NCBI GenBank assembly: GCA_964036665.1
Contig: OZ038526.1
Span: 9,238,001 to 9,302,000, forward strand
Direction of reading: 5' to 3'
Length of the DNA stretch: 64,000 bases
From: Gordius sp. MW1
Lineage: Eukaryota; Nematomorpha; Gordioida; Gordea; Gordiidae
This document shows, in pieces, positions 26,581 through 37,823 of the stretch. The first letter of the stretch is position 1. Each line of letters starts with the position of its first letter. The position numbers were made by a program, and so were the translations under genes. The notes beneath the pieces were generated by a model. It was given only the letters and a program-made list of their open reading frames with translations. It was not told the DNA's origin and ran no database searches.

Positions 26581-27453
26581 ATTATAGGCAAAATGTAATA
26601 AAGGCAAAATGTAATATAGGCAAGGGTTAGGGTTAGATTTAGTGTTTGCATCTAGTTGCGTATTACATTAGTTTTTATGGCCTTTAGTGATTATGGGTCT
26701 AACAAACATTATATTATAAAACAACACAATGTTAAGAATTTGCAGAATTGTTGGGAGAAATTTTTGTTGAATTTGAACAATTTTTAATTAAAAAAATCAA
26801 AAATTTGGCGAATGGTCATTTTTTCTCTATTGGTCAGTACCAACAGATACTCTATAAGTCAATGATAGCCAAAAAAACGGAAAAAAAAATTTTGATGCTC
26901 ACTTTGGCCAATGGTCATTTTTTTCCATTGGTCAGCAGCCAGCACACGGTAAAAGTGGATATAAATTCATAAGAGTAAAAAAAACGAAAAAAAAATTTTC
27001 GAATCACATTTTGGCCAATGGTCATTTTTTTCCATTGGTCAGCAGCCAGGACACGGTAAAAGTGGATATAAATTCATAATAGTCAAAAAAAATGAAAAAA
27101 AGTTTTCGAATCACATTTTGGCCAATGGTCATTTTATTCCATTGGTCAGCAGCCAGCGGACGGCCAAAAAGTCATAATAGCAATGGTAGGAACAGGAACA
27201 ATCATAGTCAAAAAAAACGAAAAAAATAATTTCGATTCACATTTTGGCCAATGGTCATTTTTTTCCATCGGTCAGGAGCCAGCGGATGGCCAAAAAGTCA
27301 TAATAGCAATGGTAGTAACAGGAACAATCATAATAGTCAAAAAAAACGAAAAAATAAACTCGGATTCACATTTTGGCCAATGGTCATTTTTTTCATTGGT
27401 CAGCAGCCAACGGACGGCCAAAAAGTCTTATTATCAATGATAGTAACAAGAAC
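26501..27453 (+). repeat. Duplicate of 23537-24498
   Basis: From GGTGGGAAGGGGCGAGAATG to ATAGTAACAAGAAC the two segments match almost base for base, with offsets of 2964 and 2956 bp at the two ends. The shared frame after GCATCTAGTTGCGTATTACA occurs in both copies but shows no domain. Confidence 0.88.
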
Positions 27454-27552
27454 GAATCATGGTTGAGGCAGCACAATCGTCACAAAAAGCAGCACAAAAT
27501 TAGGTTCTTATTTTAGAGATAACCTAGCTACCTATCGTGTGAATATTGTTAC

Positions 27553-27744
27553 ATGGCATTTGTGCAAGAATTTAGAAATTTTCTAGCGAAAGATAAATTA
27601 AGTAAGTGTAATTATATAGGCTGTACATATTTTTTAGAATTTACGAAGTCAGCAAGAAATGGTCAGGTGTTAACTTATGGCCGATACTCCTATACCAAAG
27701 CAAAGATAGGAAAAAACCCAGGAATTTATTCCAAAGTAATTTAA
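27553..27744 (+). CDS. Small ORF in the transposon, FLYWCH-like
   Basis: 63 codons inside the inverted-repeat element. The segment FTKSARNGQVLTYGRYSYTK resembles the first half of a FLYWCH zinc finger (F.KS.RG..L...GY.Y), a domain often carried by Mutator-like transposons. The downstream W-x-C and C/H zinc ligands are absent, so it is a fragment. The ORF sits close to the left end, where a transposase gene would start. Confidence 0.35.
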   Translation: MAFVQEFRNFLAKDKLSKCNYIGCTYFLEFTKSARNGQVLTYGRYSYTKAKIGKNPGIYSKVI

Positions 27745-28020
27745 ACCTAACCTTAACCCAATAATCACATAGAAGGATTCCACAACAAATTAAAACACAT
27801 GATAAAACAATCCCACCCTAACATCTACCATAGATCACATTAAAGCAATACAACGAGAAAGTGACTCAAACATCAAAAAGATAAATTAAGGGAAAATGAT
27901 CAATCTTATATAATACATATTGTTCACTGAATTTTAATAAATATTGTATACGTGAGAAGTAATAAAATTTTGGTTCTCATTTTATAAAATCTTTCAGATA
28001 TAATTGATGATGACAAATTA

Positions 28021-28480
28021 TTAAATAATTACCTACATATAGCTAAGATCTAAAATATATATTTTCACCCACTTCTGTGCAAAATGTAATATAGGCAAGG
28101 GTTAGATTTAGTAATTTATTTGATAATATGTATTTATTTATAAAATAGTATTATACATTTTGATATACCTTATTTTGTTTTAATTAACAATTATAGTATC
28201 CTTTTATTAAGTATAATTACATATTATAATTTCACCATTTTTTAAATAATTACCTACATATAGCTAAGATCTAAGATATATACTTTCACCCACTTCTGTG
28301 CAAAATGTAATATAGGCAAAATGTAATATAGGCAAGGGTTAGGGTTAGATTTAGTGATTTATTTGATAATATATATTTATTTATAAAATAGTATTATACA
28401 TTTTAATATACCTTATTTTGTTTAATTAACAATTATAGTATCCTTTTATTTAGTATAATTACATATTATAATTTCACCAT
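28021..28480. repeat. 221-bp tandem duplication within the transposon
   Basis: TTAAATAATTACCTACATAT starts at 28021 and again at 28242, and the copies stay alike to about 28480. The second copy has an extra GCAAAATGTAATATAG unit and an extra GGGTTA. Confidence 0.85.
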
Positions 28481-28630
28481 TTTATAAATCTGATGCCCAG
28501 ATTCACTTTCACCATATCAATTTTCATATGGTTTTTCATATGGTTTTCGTGACGAGAGTAACGAAATGTGATGATCGTGACGAGTTTTAGCTCCTTTTTC
28601 TGTGCTGCCTCAACCAAGTCCCACAAGAAC

Positions 28631-29460
28631 AATCATAAGAGTCAAAAAAACTCCGGGATTCTAACCCAAAAACTAGTTAAATTGCATAGCAATTAAAAGT
28701 AAACAACTTTTATTTATGTTTATTATATAACATTGGTCAGCAGCCAGCGGACGGCCAAAAAGTCATAATAGCAATGGTAGAAACAGGAACAATCATAATA
28801 GTCAAAAAAAAACGAAAAAAATAATTTCGATTCACATTTTGGCCAATGGTCATTTTTTTCATTGGTCAGCAGCCAGCGGACAGCCAAAAATTCTTATTAT
28901 CAATGATAGTAACAAGAACAATCATAAGAGTAAAAAAACTCCGGAATTCTAACCCCAAAACTAGTTAAATTGCATAGCAATTAAAAAGTAAACAACTTTT
29001 ATTTATGTTTATTATATAACTAGTTAAATTGCATAGCATTAAAAGTAAACAACTTTTATCTATGTTTATTATATAACAAAAACTAGTTAAATTGCATAGC
29101 AATTAAAAGTAACAACTTTTATTTATGTTTATTATATAACTAGTTAAATTGCATAGCAATTAAAAGTAAACAACTTTTATTTATGTTTATTATATAATAG
29201 ATAATTTAACAAATCTTATATATAACACACCGAGGGAGATAGAGATGAGGGGTGGGGCACCTCTTATGCATTAATTTAAAAAATAATACAGCGAGGGAGA
29301 TAGAGATGAGGGGTGGGGCACCTCTTTCTCATGCATTAATTTAAAAAAGCGATAACCTAATATACCCAATGCAAATAGATAGGGAGGGTAACGGACAACG
29401 GACGGACACCAAAAAACGAGCCCATAAATTGCATAGCAATTAAAATCTAGTAGAGTATTA
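28631..29460 (+). repeat. CCAATGG-hairpin array, block 5, and 58-bp tandem repeats
   Basis: Continues the array after the transposon insertion: hairpin unit at about 28845, then about five units of CTAGTTAAATTGCATAGCAA / GTAAACAACTTTTATTTATG (28970-29200). Next come two GAGGGAGATAGAGATGAGGG units, and GACGGACACCAAAAAACGAG with GCCCATAAATTGCATAGCAA. Confidence 0.85.
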
Positions 29461-31319
29461 ATTAAAATTAGAATTGAACCAGCTCTTTCCAACGCCATGT
29501 ATCATTTACTTATTTAACGCCACTGAGAACTTGCGGTATTAGCTTGAACTAAGTCATCAATTCATAAATTATATATTTTGACGCATTTTTATCATTAAGT
29601 TGAAATAGAGTAGGCATAGGAAAGATATTTCAAATGCTAGTTGTAAGGCTAAGCCTATATTCATTTAATAAAGAAAATCAAATAAGGGAATTTTGGTCCA
29701 AGATAGTTTTATCTTCATGAAAGATTCTTAGCTTAAGCGAAGTTTAAAAAAAACAATAGTTTTCTATATTAGTATTTCCTCAATTATACTTGTATATTAA
29801 AAACCTTACCTCTAAAAATTTTATTAAATTTGGAGGGTAATGAAGTAACTAAAATTAGAATATGAGCTATGACACACCGCTCTTAAGTATGTAAGCAACA
29901 CATATGCAATAAATGCTATAGCCACTCTTTAATTTATATTGGGGCCCCTTTGAGCAGCAGAACTCAAGCAAATAGATTGAATGTCTTTACTTTTTAACGT
30001 AAATCGAAAATTAGCATCTACAACAGATTAATTATAAAGACATTATCTCAAATAAATTTGAATAGCTTTAGATAGTCATTTGTCATTTTTGCTCAATAGT
30101 TTTCCCCGCGCTCAACATCCTCCCACACCCTTAAAAAAATTAGGCATTAAAAATGGTATACTGAGAAGAAAATAAGATATTCCGTAAAATCAATTAAAAA
30201 AACATTAAAATAAGGCTTTTCATTTAAAAAAATGAGGTAAAAATTCCTTCGGAAGAGTTTCCCCTCACTCCAGAAAAAGTGTAGCCCACCGTAGCGGGGA
30301 TTGATACTACGTTGACTTGATGGCCAATAGGGGACACAAGTCCCGAAGGAAATCTTATTCCCCTTTATTTAATATAAATATTTTTCAATAAAAAATATTT
30401 TTTTACTTAAGAATATATAAATGGGGTGTAAATAAATGGAAACGTGAAAGGTTTTTTAAATTTAAAGGACGATGGCATTTAATGCTTCCTATCGCAGTGA
30501 ATCACTTTCTAAATCCTGACTCTTTAAATAACTTTTTACAAATTTCTTTATATAGTTAATATGAGTCCTTTATCGAAGTTAAGAAGTATGAGATGGCGAT
30601 GCATGAAAATCAAAATAATTTTTTGTACCTTACTAATTGATCGTCTTTTACAATTGGGTTTGCAGTGTATCATTACAATAAAATATTCAAGCATGCGTAA
30701 TTTTTGTTGAGGCATAGTGTCATAAAACGTGAGTGACCACCAGATCGGTTGTCAATTGTCAATGTTGAAATGGTTCTATTTAATTCGGTTATTTTGCAAG
30801 GCTAAACCAATAAGGGGCATAATTATTAAATGCAGAGTGGTCTAAAAAAGGTAATATTTAGAGGCTGTGTTTTAGTGGTGGTCTATGATTGATATTTTTA
30901 AGTGACTAACTTGACTGTGTTTAGTAATTATTTTGAGGGCTAAGCATTGCTGCAACACAAATCTTAAAACAAATAAGTAAGTAATGATGCGGAAAGACCG
31001 AGAAAATTCGGTCGAAAATGTGAAACCTCAAATCGAGATTGAGACGAGATTTTTGACCTCGAAACGAAACGAGATGAGCTTTTATATTCGAGATCTAGGC
31101 TTAAAATTTTCTTTATAAGCCATCAGAATTATTTTAGTAAATTTAATTAAAATTTTTATTTTGCATAATTCACATCTAGGATGTTAGAATAAATCAATAT
31201 AATTGAGAATCCTTTTATAGGTGAATCATATCCGGGTAAAATTTGAATTTGTATTTAGTTTGTTCAATAAAAGATGAGTGGCTAGGGCCTGTAGATAACT
31301 TTTCAATATATTTCTTACA
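29461..31319. other. Single-copy-looking centre of the inverted array block
   Basis: About 1.9 kb without array units, separating plus-oriented from minus-oriented arrays. It holds a GAGACGAGA-rich patch at 30990-31090. No gene seen. Confidence 0.55.
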
Positions 31320-32790
31320 AATTTTATTTGCTATGCAATTTATGGGCTCGTTTTTTGTTGTCCGTCCATCCGTTGTCCGTCCGTTACCCTGCAAGTTATT
31401 GACGCCAGCTTTATGACCTGGAGGTCTTGAGTTCAAGCCATGGAGAGGACGATTTTTTTTTATATTTTTTTTAAATTAAATTAATATTTTGTTCTTGTTA
31501 ATAACATTGATAATATGAATTTTTGACCGTCCGCTGGCTACTGACCAATGAAAAAAATGACCATTGGCCAAATAAATCGAAATTTTATTTTTTCGTCTTC
31601 GAATTGGGTATATTAGGTTAACATTGATAAATACCCTATGCCCTTTCCTACAAGGGCCTACGCCTCTACTAATATGGATCCCTATGCCCCTACAAAAGCC
31701 TATGCCTTTACTAATGTGGGTCCCTGTGCCCCTACAAAAGCCTATGCCTTTACTAATGTGGGTTCGAATCCCAGAGAGTTTCTATTTTTTTTAATTAAAT
31801 TAATATATTGTTCTTGTTAATACCATTGATAATATGACTTTTTGACAGTGTTCTGGCTACTGACCAATGAAAAAATGACTATTGGCCAAAGTATACATCG
31901 AAATTTTTTTTTTCGTTTTTGAATTGGTTAACATTGCTAATTACCCTGTGCCCTCCCCTACAAATGCCTATGCCCCTACTGATATGGGTCCCTGCCCCTA
32001 CAAAAGCCTATGCCTCTACTAATGTGGGTTCGAATCCCGAAGAGGGCAAATTTTTTTTTTAAATTAAATTAATATATTAATTGCTATGCAATTTATGGGC
32101 TTGTTTTTTGTTGTCCGTCCGTTGTCCGTCCGGTACCCTCCAAGTTATTGGCGCCAGCTTTGTGATTGTGACCTGGTTAAATTAATTAATATTTTGTTCT
32201 TGTTAATACCATTGATAATATGACTTTTTGACCGTCCGCTGGCTACTGACCAATAAAAAAATGACCATTGGCCAAATAAATCAAAACATTTTTTTCGTTT
32301 TTGAAGGGTATATTAAGTTAACATTAATAATTACCCTATACCCTTTACTACAAGGGCCTATGCCTCTACTGATATGGGTCTCTGTAGCCCTACAAATGCC
32401 TATGCCTCTACTAATGTGGGTTCAAATCCCGGAGAGGGTAAATTTTTTTATTTTTTTTTAATTTAATTAATATATTGTTCTTGTTAATGTCATTGATAAA
32501 ATAAATTTTTGACCGTCCGCTGGCTACTGACCAATGAAAAAAGTGACCATTGGCCAAATAATTCGAAATTTTTTTTCTCGTTTTTTTTGACTCGTATGTA
32601 TTTATAGACCGTCTCTTGGTACCGACCAATGGAAAAAAATGACCAATGGTCAAAATGTGATTCGAAAATTTTTTTTCGTTTTTTTTTGACTCGTATGTAT
32701 TTATAGATCGTTTCTTGGTACTGACCAATGGAAAAAAATGACCATTGGCCAAAATGTGATTCCAAATTTTTTTTCGTAATTTTTTTTTTT
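31320..32790 (-). repeat. CCAATGG-hairpin array, block 6, inverted
   Basis: Same units read on the minus strand (TGACCATTGGCCAA on plus). Contains several SINE-like parts with the B-box GTGGGTTCGAATCCC at about 31757 and 32023. Confidence 0.9.
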
Positions 32791-32885
32791 GGGGGGGGGG
32801 CCTCTGGCTACGCTCATGAGGACGAGAGTTGAACCATGCAATTAATTGCTTGATCGTAATACCAGATTGTCAAACAGCTGATAAC

Positions 32886-33030
32886 GTAGCCAAGGTGCCC
32901 CCCCCCTCTAAATCCAAAAACATGTTAAAGTTGGTTAAAATTATGGGTGAAAATTTGAAAAATGTTTATTTTGCCCCTCTCTAAATCAATACTGCCCCCA
33001 TGTAATTCCAATGCTGACTACGCCCGTGCC
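32886..33030. mobile_element. GGGCGTAGCCAG MITE, diverged
   Basis: ACGTAGCCAAGG ... TGCTGACTACGCCCGTGCC with the usual core. A separate right-end piece (CTCTGGCTACGCTCATGAG) lies just left, at about 32800-32820. Confidence 0.6.
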
Positions 33031-33192
33031 ATGTTATCTGTATTTATCAAACAAAGGGATGACTATTCTTTAAATTGTTGTAAAAGGCTTTAAATGGTTT
33101 TAGAGTTAGAAAACACAATTTATATACAATTTACCGTATTTTTTTAAACGAATCATTATAAATATAAAGGCTAGTTAATGAGCCGGCATAGA

Positions 33193-33355
33193 CATGGGCG
33201 TAGCCAGCATAGGAATTGGAGGGAGGCATTAATGATTTAGGGAGGGGCAAAATGATCATATTTTGAAATTTTAGCCATAACTTTAAGGAATTTCAACAAA
33301 TTTTTGGATTTAGAGGGGGGCAGCCGCCCCCGGCCCTCTTTTGGCTACGCCTGGG
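33193..33355. mobile_element. GGGCGTAGCCAG MITE with 8-bp duplication
   Basis: ATGGGCGTAGCCAG ... TGGCTACGCC flanked by GGCATAGA at 33185-33192 and 33356-33363. Confidence 0.8.
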
Positions 33356-33468
33356 GGCATAGATCTTCTATGGAATAGTTCATTTTAATAAATGCTTGAC
33401 TTTAGAACATAATAATCAGATTGAGGTTGAGCGTTGAACGTAATTTAATTGTTCAATATTGCTCTCAG

Positions 33469-34312
33469 GTACCGGTAGCAGAGCTAGTAGCAAATCGGGC
33501 AGCAAAGCTCCTTCCCGCATAGGCAGTCGACCACAATCGCCGGCCCCCGCCTTAGCATCCTTGCCCATCCGGTAGTAATGACGAGGATTAAAAAAATTTA
33601 TTAGGTTTGCCATTACCAACTTCGCTAAATTGAAATTTAATAACTCTGTTTACGATATAAGGAAATTACCTCATCTGCCTAAGGACTTTGATCGTTCAAA
33701 TGTGATATAGCTCAATTATTTAGTCAATAAGTCACATTTGTCAAACTTCAACTTAACAACCTTAATTTATATCTTTTCCCAAAATTTATTAGGTAAAAAT
33801 GATACATAAGATATACAATAAACGCGGGTAAAATAATACAAATAAAAAACTATTCTTCAGATAGCATGGGCATAGCAAGGATTAAATATAGAGGGAGGCA
33901 ATAATAATACAGAGAGGGGCAAAAAGTTAATTTTTAGCCATTGAAGAAATTTTTGGATTTAAAGGGGGGGGGGAGCTGCTCCTCTCTGCTACCCCCTGGC
34001 TACGCCCATGTCAGATAGTCAAGAGCCAAAGGCCATGTGTCACATAAAGATTTATAATTGTATTTCGCTATCTAAATACCGTCGTTTTCTAATCTTAACC
34101 CTCTCAGGTCACACACTCCAACCACGCACGTAGTATCTAGCGGTTACGGACAATTAACACCCACGCTTAAGCATCAATCCCCGGGCACAAGTGAAGTTTT
34201 TGAAAACGGAGCTAAAACAACCCCTAGCACGGCCAACTGTCAAAGGAAAGGGTGTAAAAAGTACCCCAAACCTTCCCTCCTTCCACTCTTAGTTCTACCA
34301 AAAAGCAATTAA
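33469..34312 (+). CDS. Unidentified Ser/Arg-rich protein, two probable terminal exons
   Basis: Exon 33469-33571 follows GCTCTCAG and ends CG|GTAGTA; exon 34108-34312 follows CCCTCTCAG. They join in phase 2 and run to a TAA. The first exon encodes TGSRASSKSGSKAPSRIGSR followed by PQSPAPALASLPI; the second SHTPTTHVVSSGYGQLTPT, then a Ser/Thr/Pro/Lys-rich tail. Both are far richer in G+C than the DNA around them and are not repeated elsewhere in the window. GS/SR-rich tails of this kind occur in microtubule-binding proteins such as spectraplakins and CLASPs, but I cannot assign a family. Upstream exons were not found. The intron holds a MITE with an 8-bp duplication (33865-34010), and another sits just upstream. 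Confidence 0.5.
33865..34010. mobile_element. GGGCGTAGCCAG MITE with 8-bp duplication
   Basis: CATGGGCATAGCAAGG ... CTGGCTACGCCCATG flanked by TCAGATAG at 33857-33864 and 34011-34018. Lies in the intron of the Ser/Arg-rich gene model. Confidence 0.82.
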
Positions 34313-34489
34313 ACAGCAGCAGCACACCTTCGTCTAAATGAAGATCCTATCGGCCTTAAAGGGCTCTTTGTTTTATTGCACTGGCACTTAACTATTCTTT
34401 TGCATATTAGTAATCGCTTGCATGGCACTTCGATTTTTTGCATGTAATTTTTAACCATGAAAATTATATTAAGCGCACGAAAAAATTAT

Positions 34490-36395
34490 TAATTGCTATG
34501 CAATTTATGGGCTCGTTTTTGGTTGTCCGTCGTCCGTCGTCGTCCGTCGTCCGTCGTCCACCAAGTTATTGGCGCCAGCTTTGTGACCTGGATATCCCGG
34601 GTTCAAGCCAGGGAGAGGACGAATTTTTTTTTTAATTTTTTTAAATTAAATTAATATTTTGTTCTTGTTAATACCATTGATAATATGAATTTTTGCCATC
34701 CGCTGGCTACTGACCAATGAAAAAAATGACCATTAGCCAAATAAAGCGAAATTTTTAATTACTATATGCAATTTATGGTATTTTTTCGTCTTTGAATAGG
34801 TTAACATTGATAATTACCCTATGCCCTTTCCTACAAGGGCCTACGCCTCTACTGATATGGGTCCCTGTGCCCCTTACCAAAGCCTATCCCTTTACTGATA
34901 TGGGTCCCTGTGCCCCTTACCAAACCCTATGCCTTTACTAATGTTGGTTCCAATCCCGGAGAGGGCAAAATTTTTATTTATTTTTTAAATTAAATTAATA
35001 TTGTTCTTGTTAATACAATTGATAATGTGACCTTTTGGCCGTCCCCTGGCTACTGACCAATGAAAAAAATGACCATTGGCCAAAGTATAAATCGAATTTT
35101 TTTTTCGTTTTTGAATTGGTTAACATTGATAATTAGCCTATGCCCTCCCCTACAAGGGTCTATGTTTCATTATCTATATATTGTCATGCTCTTCGGTGTC
35201 TTGCACAGAATGTCTTGTCACGCGTCGAATGTCTTCTCACGCTATTTACTTTTAATTTTAATTAATTTAACTAGTTTGTGGGTTCGAATCCCGGAGTTTT
35301 TTTTGACTCTTATGATTGTTCTTGTTACTACCATTGATAATAAGATTTTTTGGCCGTCCGCTGGCTGCTGACCAATGGCAAAAAATGACCATTGGCCAAA
35401 ATGTATATCGAAATTATTTTTTTCGTTTTTTTTGACTATTATGATTGTTCCTGTTACTAACATTGCTATTGTGACTTTTTGGCCGTCCGTTGGCTGCTGA
35501 CCAATGGAAAAAAATGACCATTGGCCAAAATGTGATTCGACAATTTTTTTTTTACGTTTTTTTTGACTATTATGAATTTATATCCACTTTTAACCTGTCC
35601 TGGCTGCTGATCAATGGAAAAAAATGACCATTGGCCAAAATGTGATTCGAAATTTTTTTTTAGTTTTTTTTGACTATTATGAATTTATATCCACTTTTAC
35701 CGTGTCCTGTCTGCTGACCATTGGAAAAAAATGACCATTGGCCAAAATATGATTCGAAATTTTTTTTTTTTTTGACTGTTATGAATTTATATCCACTTTT
35801 ACCGTGTCCTCGCTGCTGACCAATGGAAAAAAATGACCATTGGCCAAAATGTGATTCGAAAATTTTTTTTTCGTTTTTTTTGACTCTTATAAATTTATAT
35901 CCACTTTTACCATGTTCTGGCTGCTGACCTATGGAAAAAAATGACCATTGGCCAAATTGTGAATCGAAAATTTTTTTTTTTTGACTGTTATGAATTTATA
36001 TCCACTTTTACCGTGTCCTCGCTGCTGACCAATGGAAAAAAATGACCATTGGCCAAAATGTGATTCGAAAATTTTTTTTTCTTTTTTTTTGACTCTTATA
36101 AATTTATATCCACTTTTACCATGTTCTGGCTGCTGACCTATGGAAAAAAATGACCATTGGCCAAATTGTGAATCGAAAATTTTTTCCGTTTTTTTTGACT
36201 CTTATGATTGTTCCTGTTAATACCATTGATAATAGGACTTTTTGGCCGTCCGCTGGCTGCTGACCAATGGAAACAAATGACCATTGGCCAAAGTGAGCAT
36301 CAAAAAATTTTTTTCCGTTTTTTTTGGCTATCATTGACTTATAGAGTATCTGTTGGTACTGACCAATGAAAAAAATGACCATTGGCCAAATTTTA
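34490..36395 (-). repeat. CCAATGG-hairpin array, block 7, inverted
   Basis: About 12 inverted units; those at 35560-36130 carry the AATTTATATCCACTTTTACC spacer and those at the edges the CGTCCGCTGGCTGCTGACCA spacer, mirroring block 4. The head has GTTGTCCGTCGTCCGTCGTC and a B-box-like CCGGGTTCAAGCC at 34598. Confidence 0.92.
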
Positions 36396-36762
36396 AATAT
36401 AACCTAAAAATTTTTATAGATGGTCTAACAGACAGCCAACTATGTAATATATATTTTTAACCTTATAAATGCATATATATTTTTTTATTGGGTTAATATA
36501 TTTCATTTAATTAGATTGTAATTTCATAGAAAACCTAAAAAGTAATAGTTAAAAAAATATAGGTATTAGATTCTAATTTACGATACAATATATTGATAGA
36601 AACTAACACAAAATTCGAAACCTCCTTTAAAGGTATAATCATAGCCCGTTCTTTCTAATTAAATTCAATCTACTATTAAACTATTAAAACACGAATCGTA
36701 CTTTATTAGATGGCGCGCGTAAGTCTAAATAATTAGTAAATTTTTCTACGTGTTATTGATAT

Positions 36763-36930
36763 TACACCGCACGTGTGGCCAGGAAATGTCCGATATTTTT
36801 AAAACGAAAAGGTATTTTAGGAATCTGAAAAGGCTATTTTACCCCTGGCCGCCCTGGGCACCTACGGGTAAAGCTTCGAGCGAATCGGGCGGGTAGTTTC
36901 AGAATTTAGCCCTTTTTTAAAACTAAAAGG
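36763..36930. repeat. Internal module of the CTAGCTG family
   Basis: One GGAATCTGAAAAGGCTATTT / CTGGCCGCCCTGGGC module without the element ends, next to the array block. Confidence 0.6.
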
Positions 36931-36944
36931 AATTTTTATTTTAA

Positions 36945-37387
36945 TTTTTTTCTTTAAAATTAAATTAATATTATGTTCTTGTTAATACCATTGATAATTT
37001 GACTTTTTGACCGTCCGCTGGCTACTGACCGATGAAATATATTGATTTTCTAAACATAAAACAGAACTTTATTATTTCATTATCTATATAAATAACATAA
37101 TAACTTCTACTATTTAAATACCAGCATGGTGTGACGGGTTATAGCGCACGGCTTGTAAACAGGGTGACCTGGATATCCCGTGTTCAAGCTGGGGAGAGGG
37201 CAAAATTTTTATTTCATTTTTAAATTAAATTAATATTTTATTCTTGTTAATATCATTGATAATATGACTTTTTGATCGTCCGCTGGCTACTGACCAATAG
37301 AAAAAATGACCATTGGCCAAATAAATCGAATTTTTTTTTCGTTTTTGAATTGGTTAACATTGATAATTATCCTATGCCCTCCCCTAC
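36945..37387 (-). repeat. CCAATGG-hairpin array, block 8, inverted
   Basis: Two partial hairpin units flank the tRNA-like SINE head; ends against the inverted GGGCCTTCGGCCC element. Confidence 0.8.
37123..37205 (+). repeat. tRNA-like SINE head
   Basis: TGGTGTGACGGGTTATAGCG resembles a pol III A box, GGCTTGTAAACAGG an anticodon arm, and CCCGTGTTCAAGCTGG a B box, with near-tRNA spacing. The stems do not all pair, so it is not a tRNA gene but looks tRNA-derived. Confidence 0.45.
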
Positions 37388-37571
37388 AAGGCTCTATAAC
37401 TAATTATTTTGCATTTAATACCCCCCTATAGGCATTCTCGCCCCTTCCTACCTTTCTCGCCCATAAATTGCATAGCAAATATGCTACGTTTATACGGAGT
37501 ATAGATGAGTCGCCCCCCCCCCCTTCCCTTCCCCTACTCCCCTTCCCACGAGGGCCGAAGGCCCGAGTTTT
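37388..37571 (-). repeat. GGGCCTTCGGCCC hairpin element, inverted copy 4
   Basis: Plus strand ends GAGGGCCGAAGGCCCGAG at about 37551-37568, preceded by C-rich and CCTATAGGCATTCTCGCCCC sequence: the mirror of copies 1-3. Confidence 0.78.
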
Positions 37572-37823
37572 ATTTTATAATTATTGATCACGATACAGGC
37601 GATTTATAAGAAATTTTAGCTTAGGCGGATATGATTCGGCTATATAAATTTACGTTTGTAATTACTATTATTATTTTTGTGAATTTTATTTAAACAAACA
37701 ATTTTATTATGTCATACGTTTCATGTAATTTTATGGCATTCCATATTTTATACAGACACCTGTAATTTTATCAATTCTACACTACTAATGATGTAATGCT
37801 TCAAAATAAATGCATTTATTATG

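Larger units (their letters stand above)
27454..28622. mobile_element. Inverted-repeat DNA transposon inserted in the array
   Basis: Ends GGTTGAGGCAGCACA and its inverse at 27461 and about 28601, flanked by ACAAGAAC direct repeats (27446-27453 and 28623-28630). Removing it restores the array sequence ACAAGAACAATCATAAGAG. An 8-bp duplication fits hAT or Mutator-like elements. It contains a small ORF and a 221-bp tandem duplication. Confidence 0.75.

Noticed and set aside
37123..37205. Possible tRNA gene with a TGT anticodon
   Set aside because: Acceptor and anticodon stems do not pair; treated as a SINE head.
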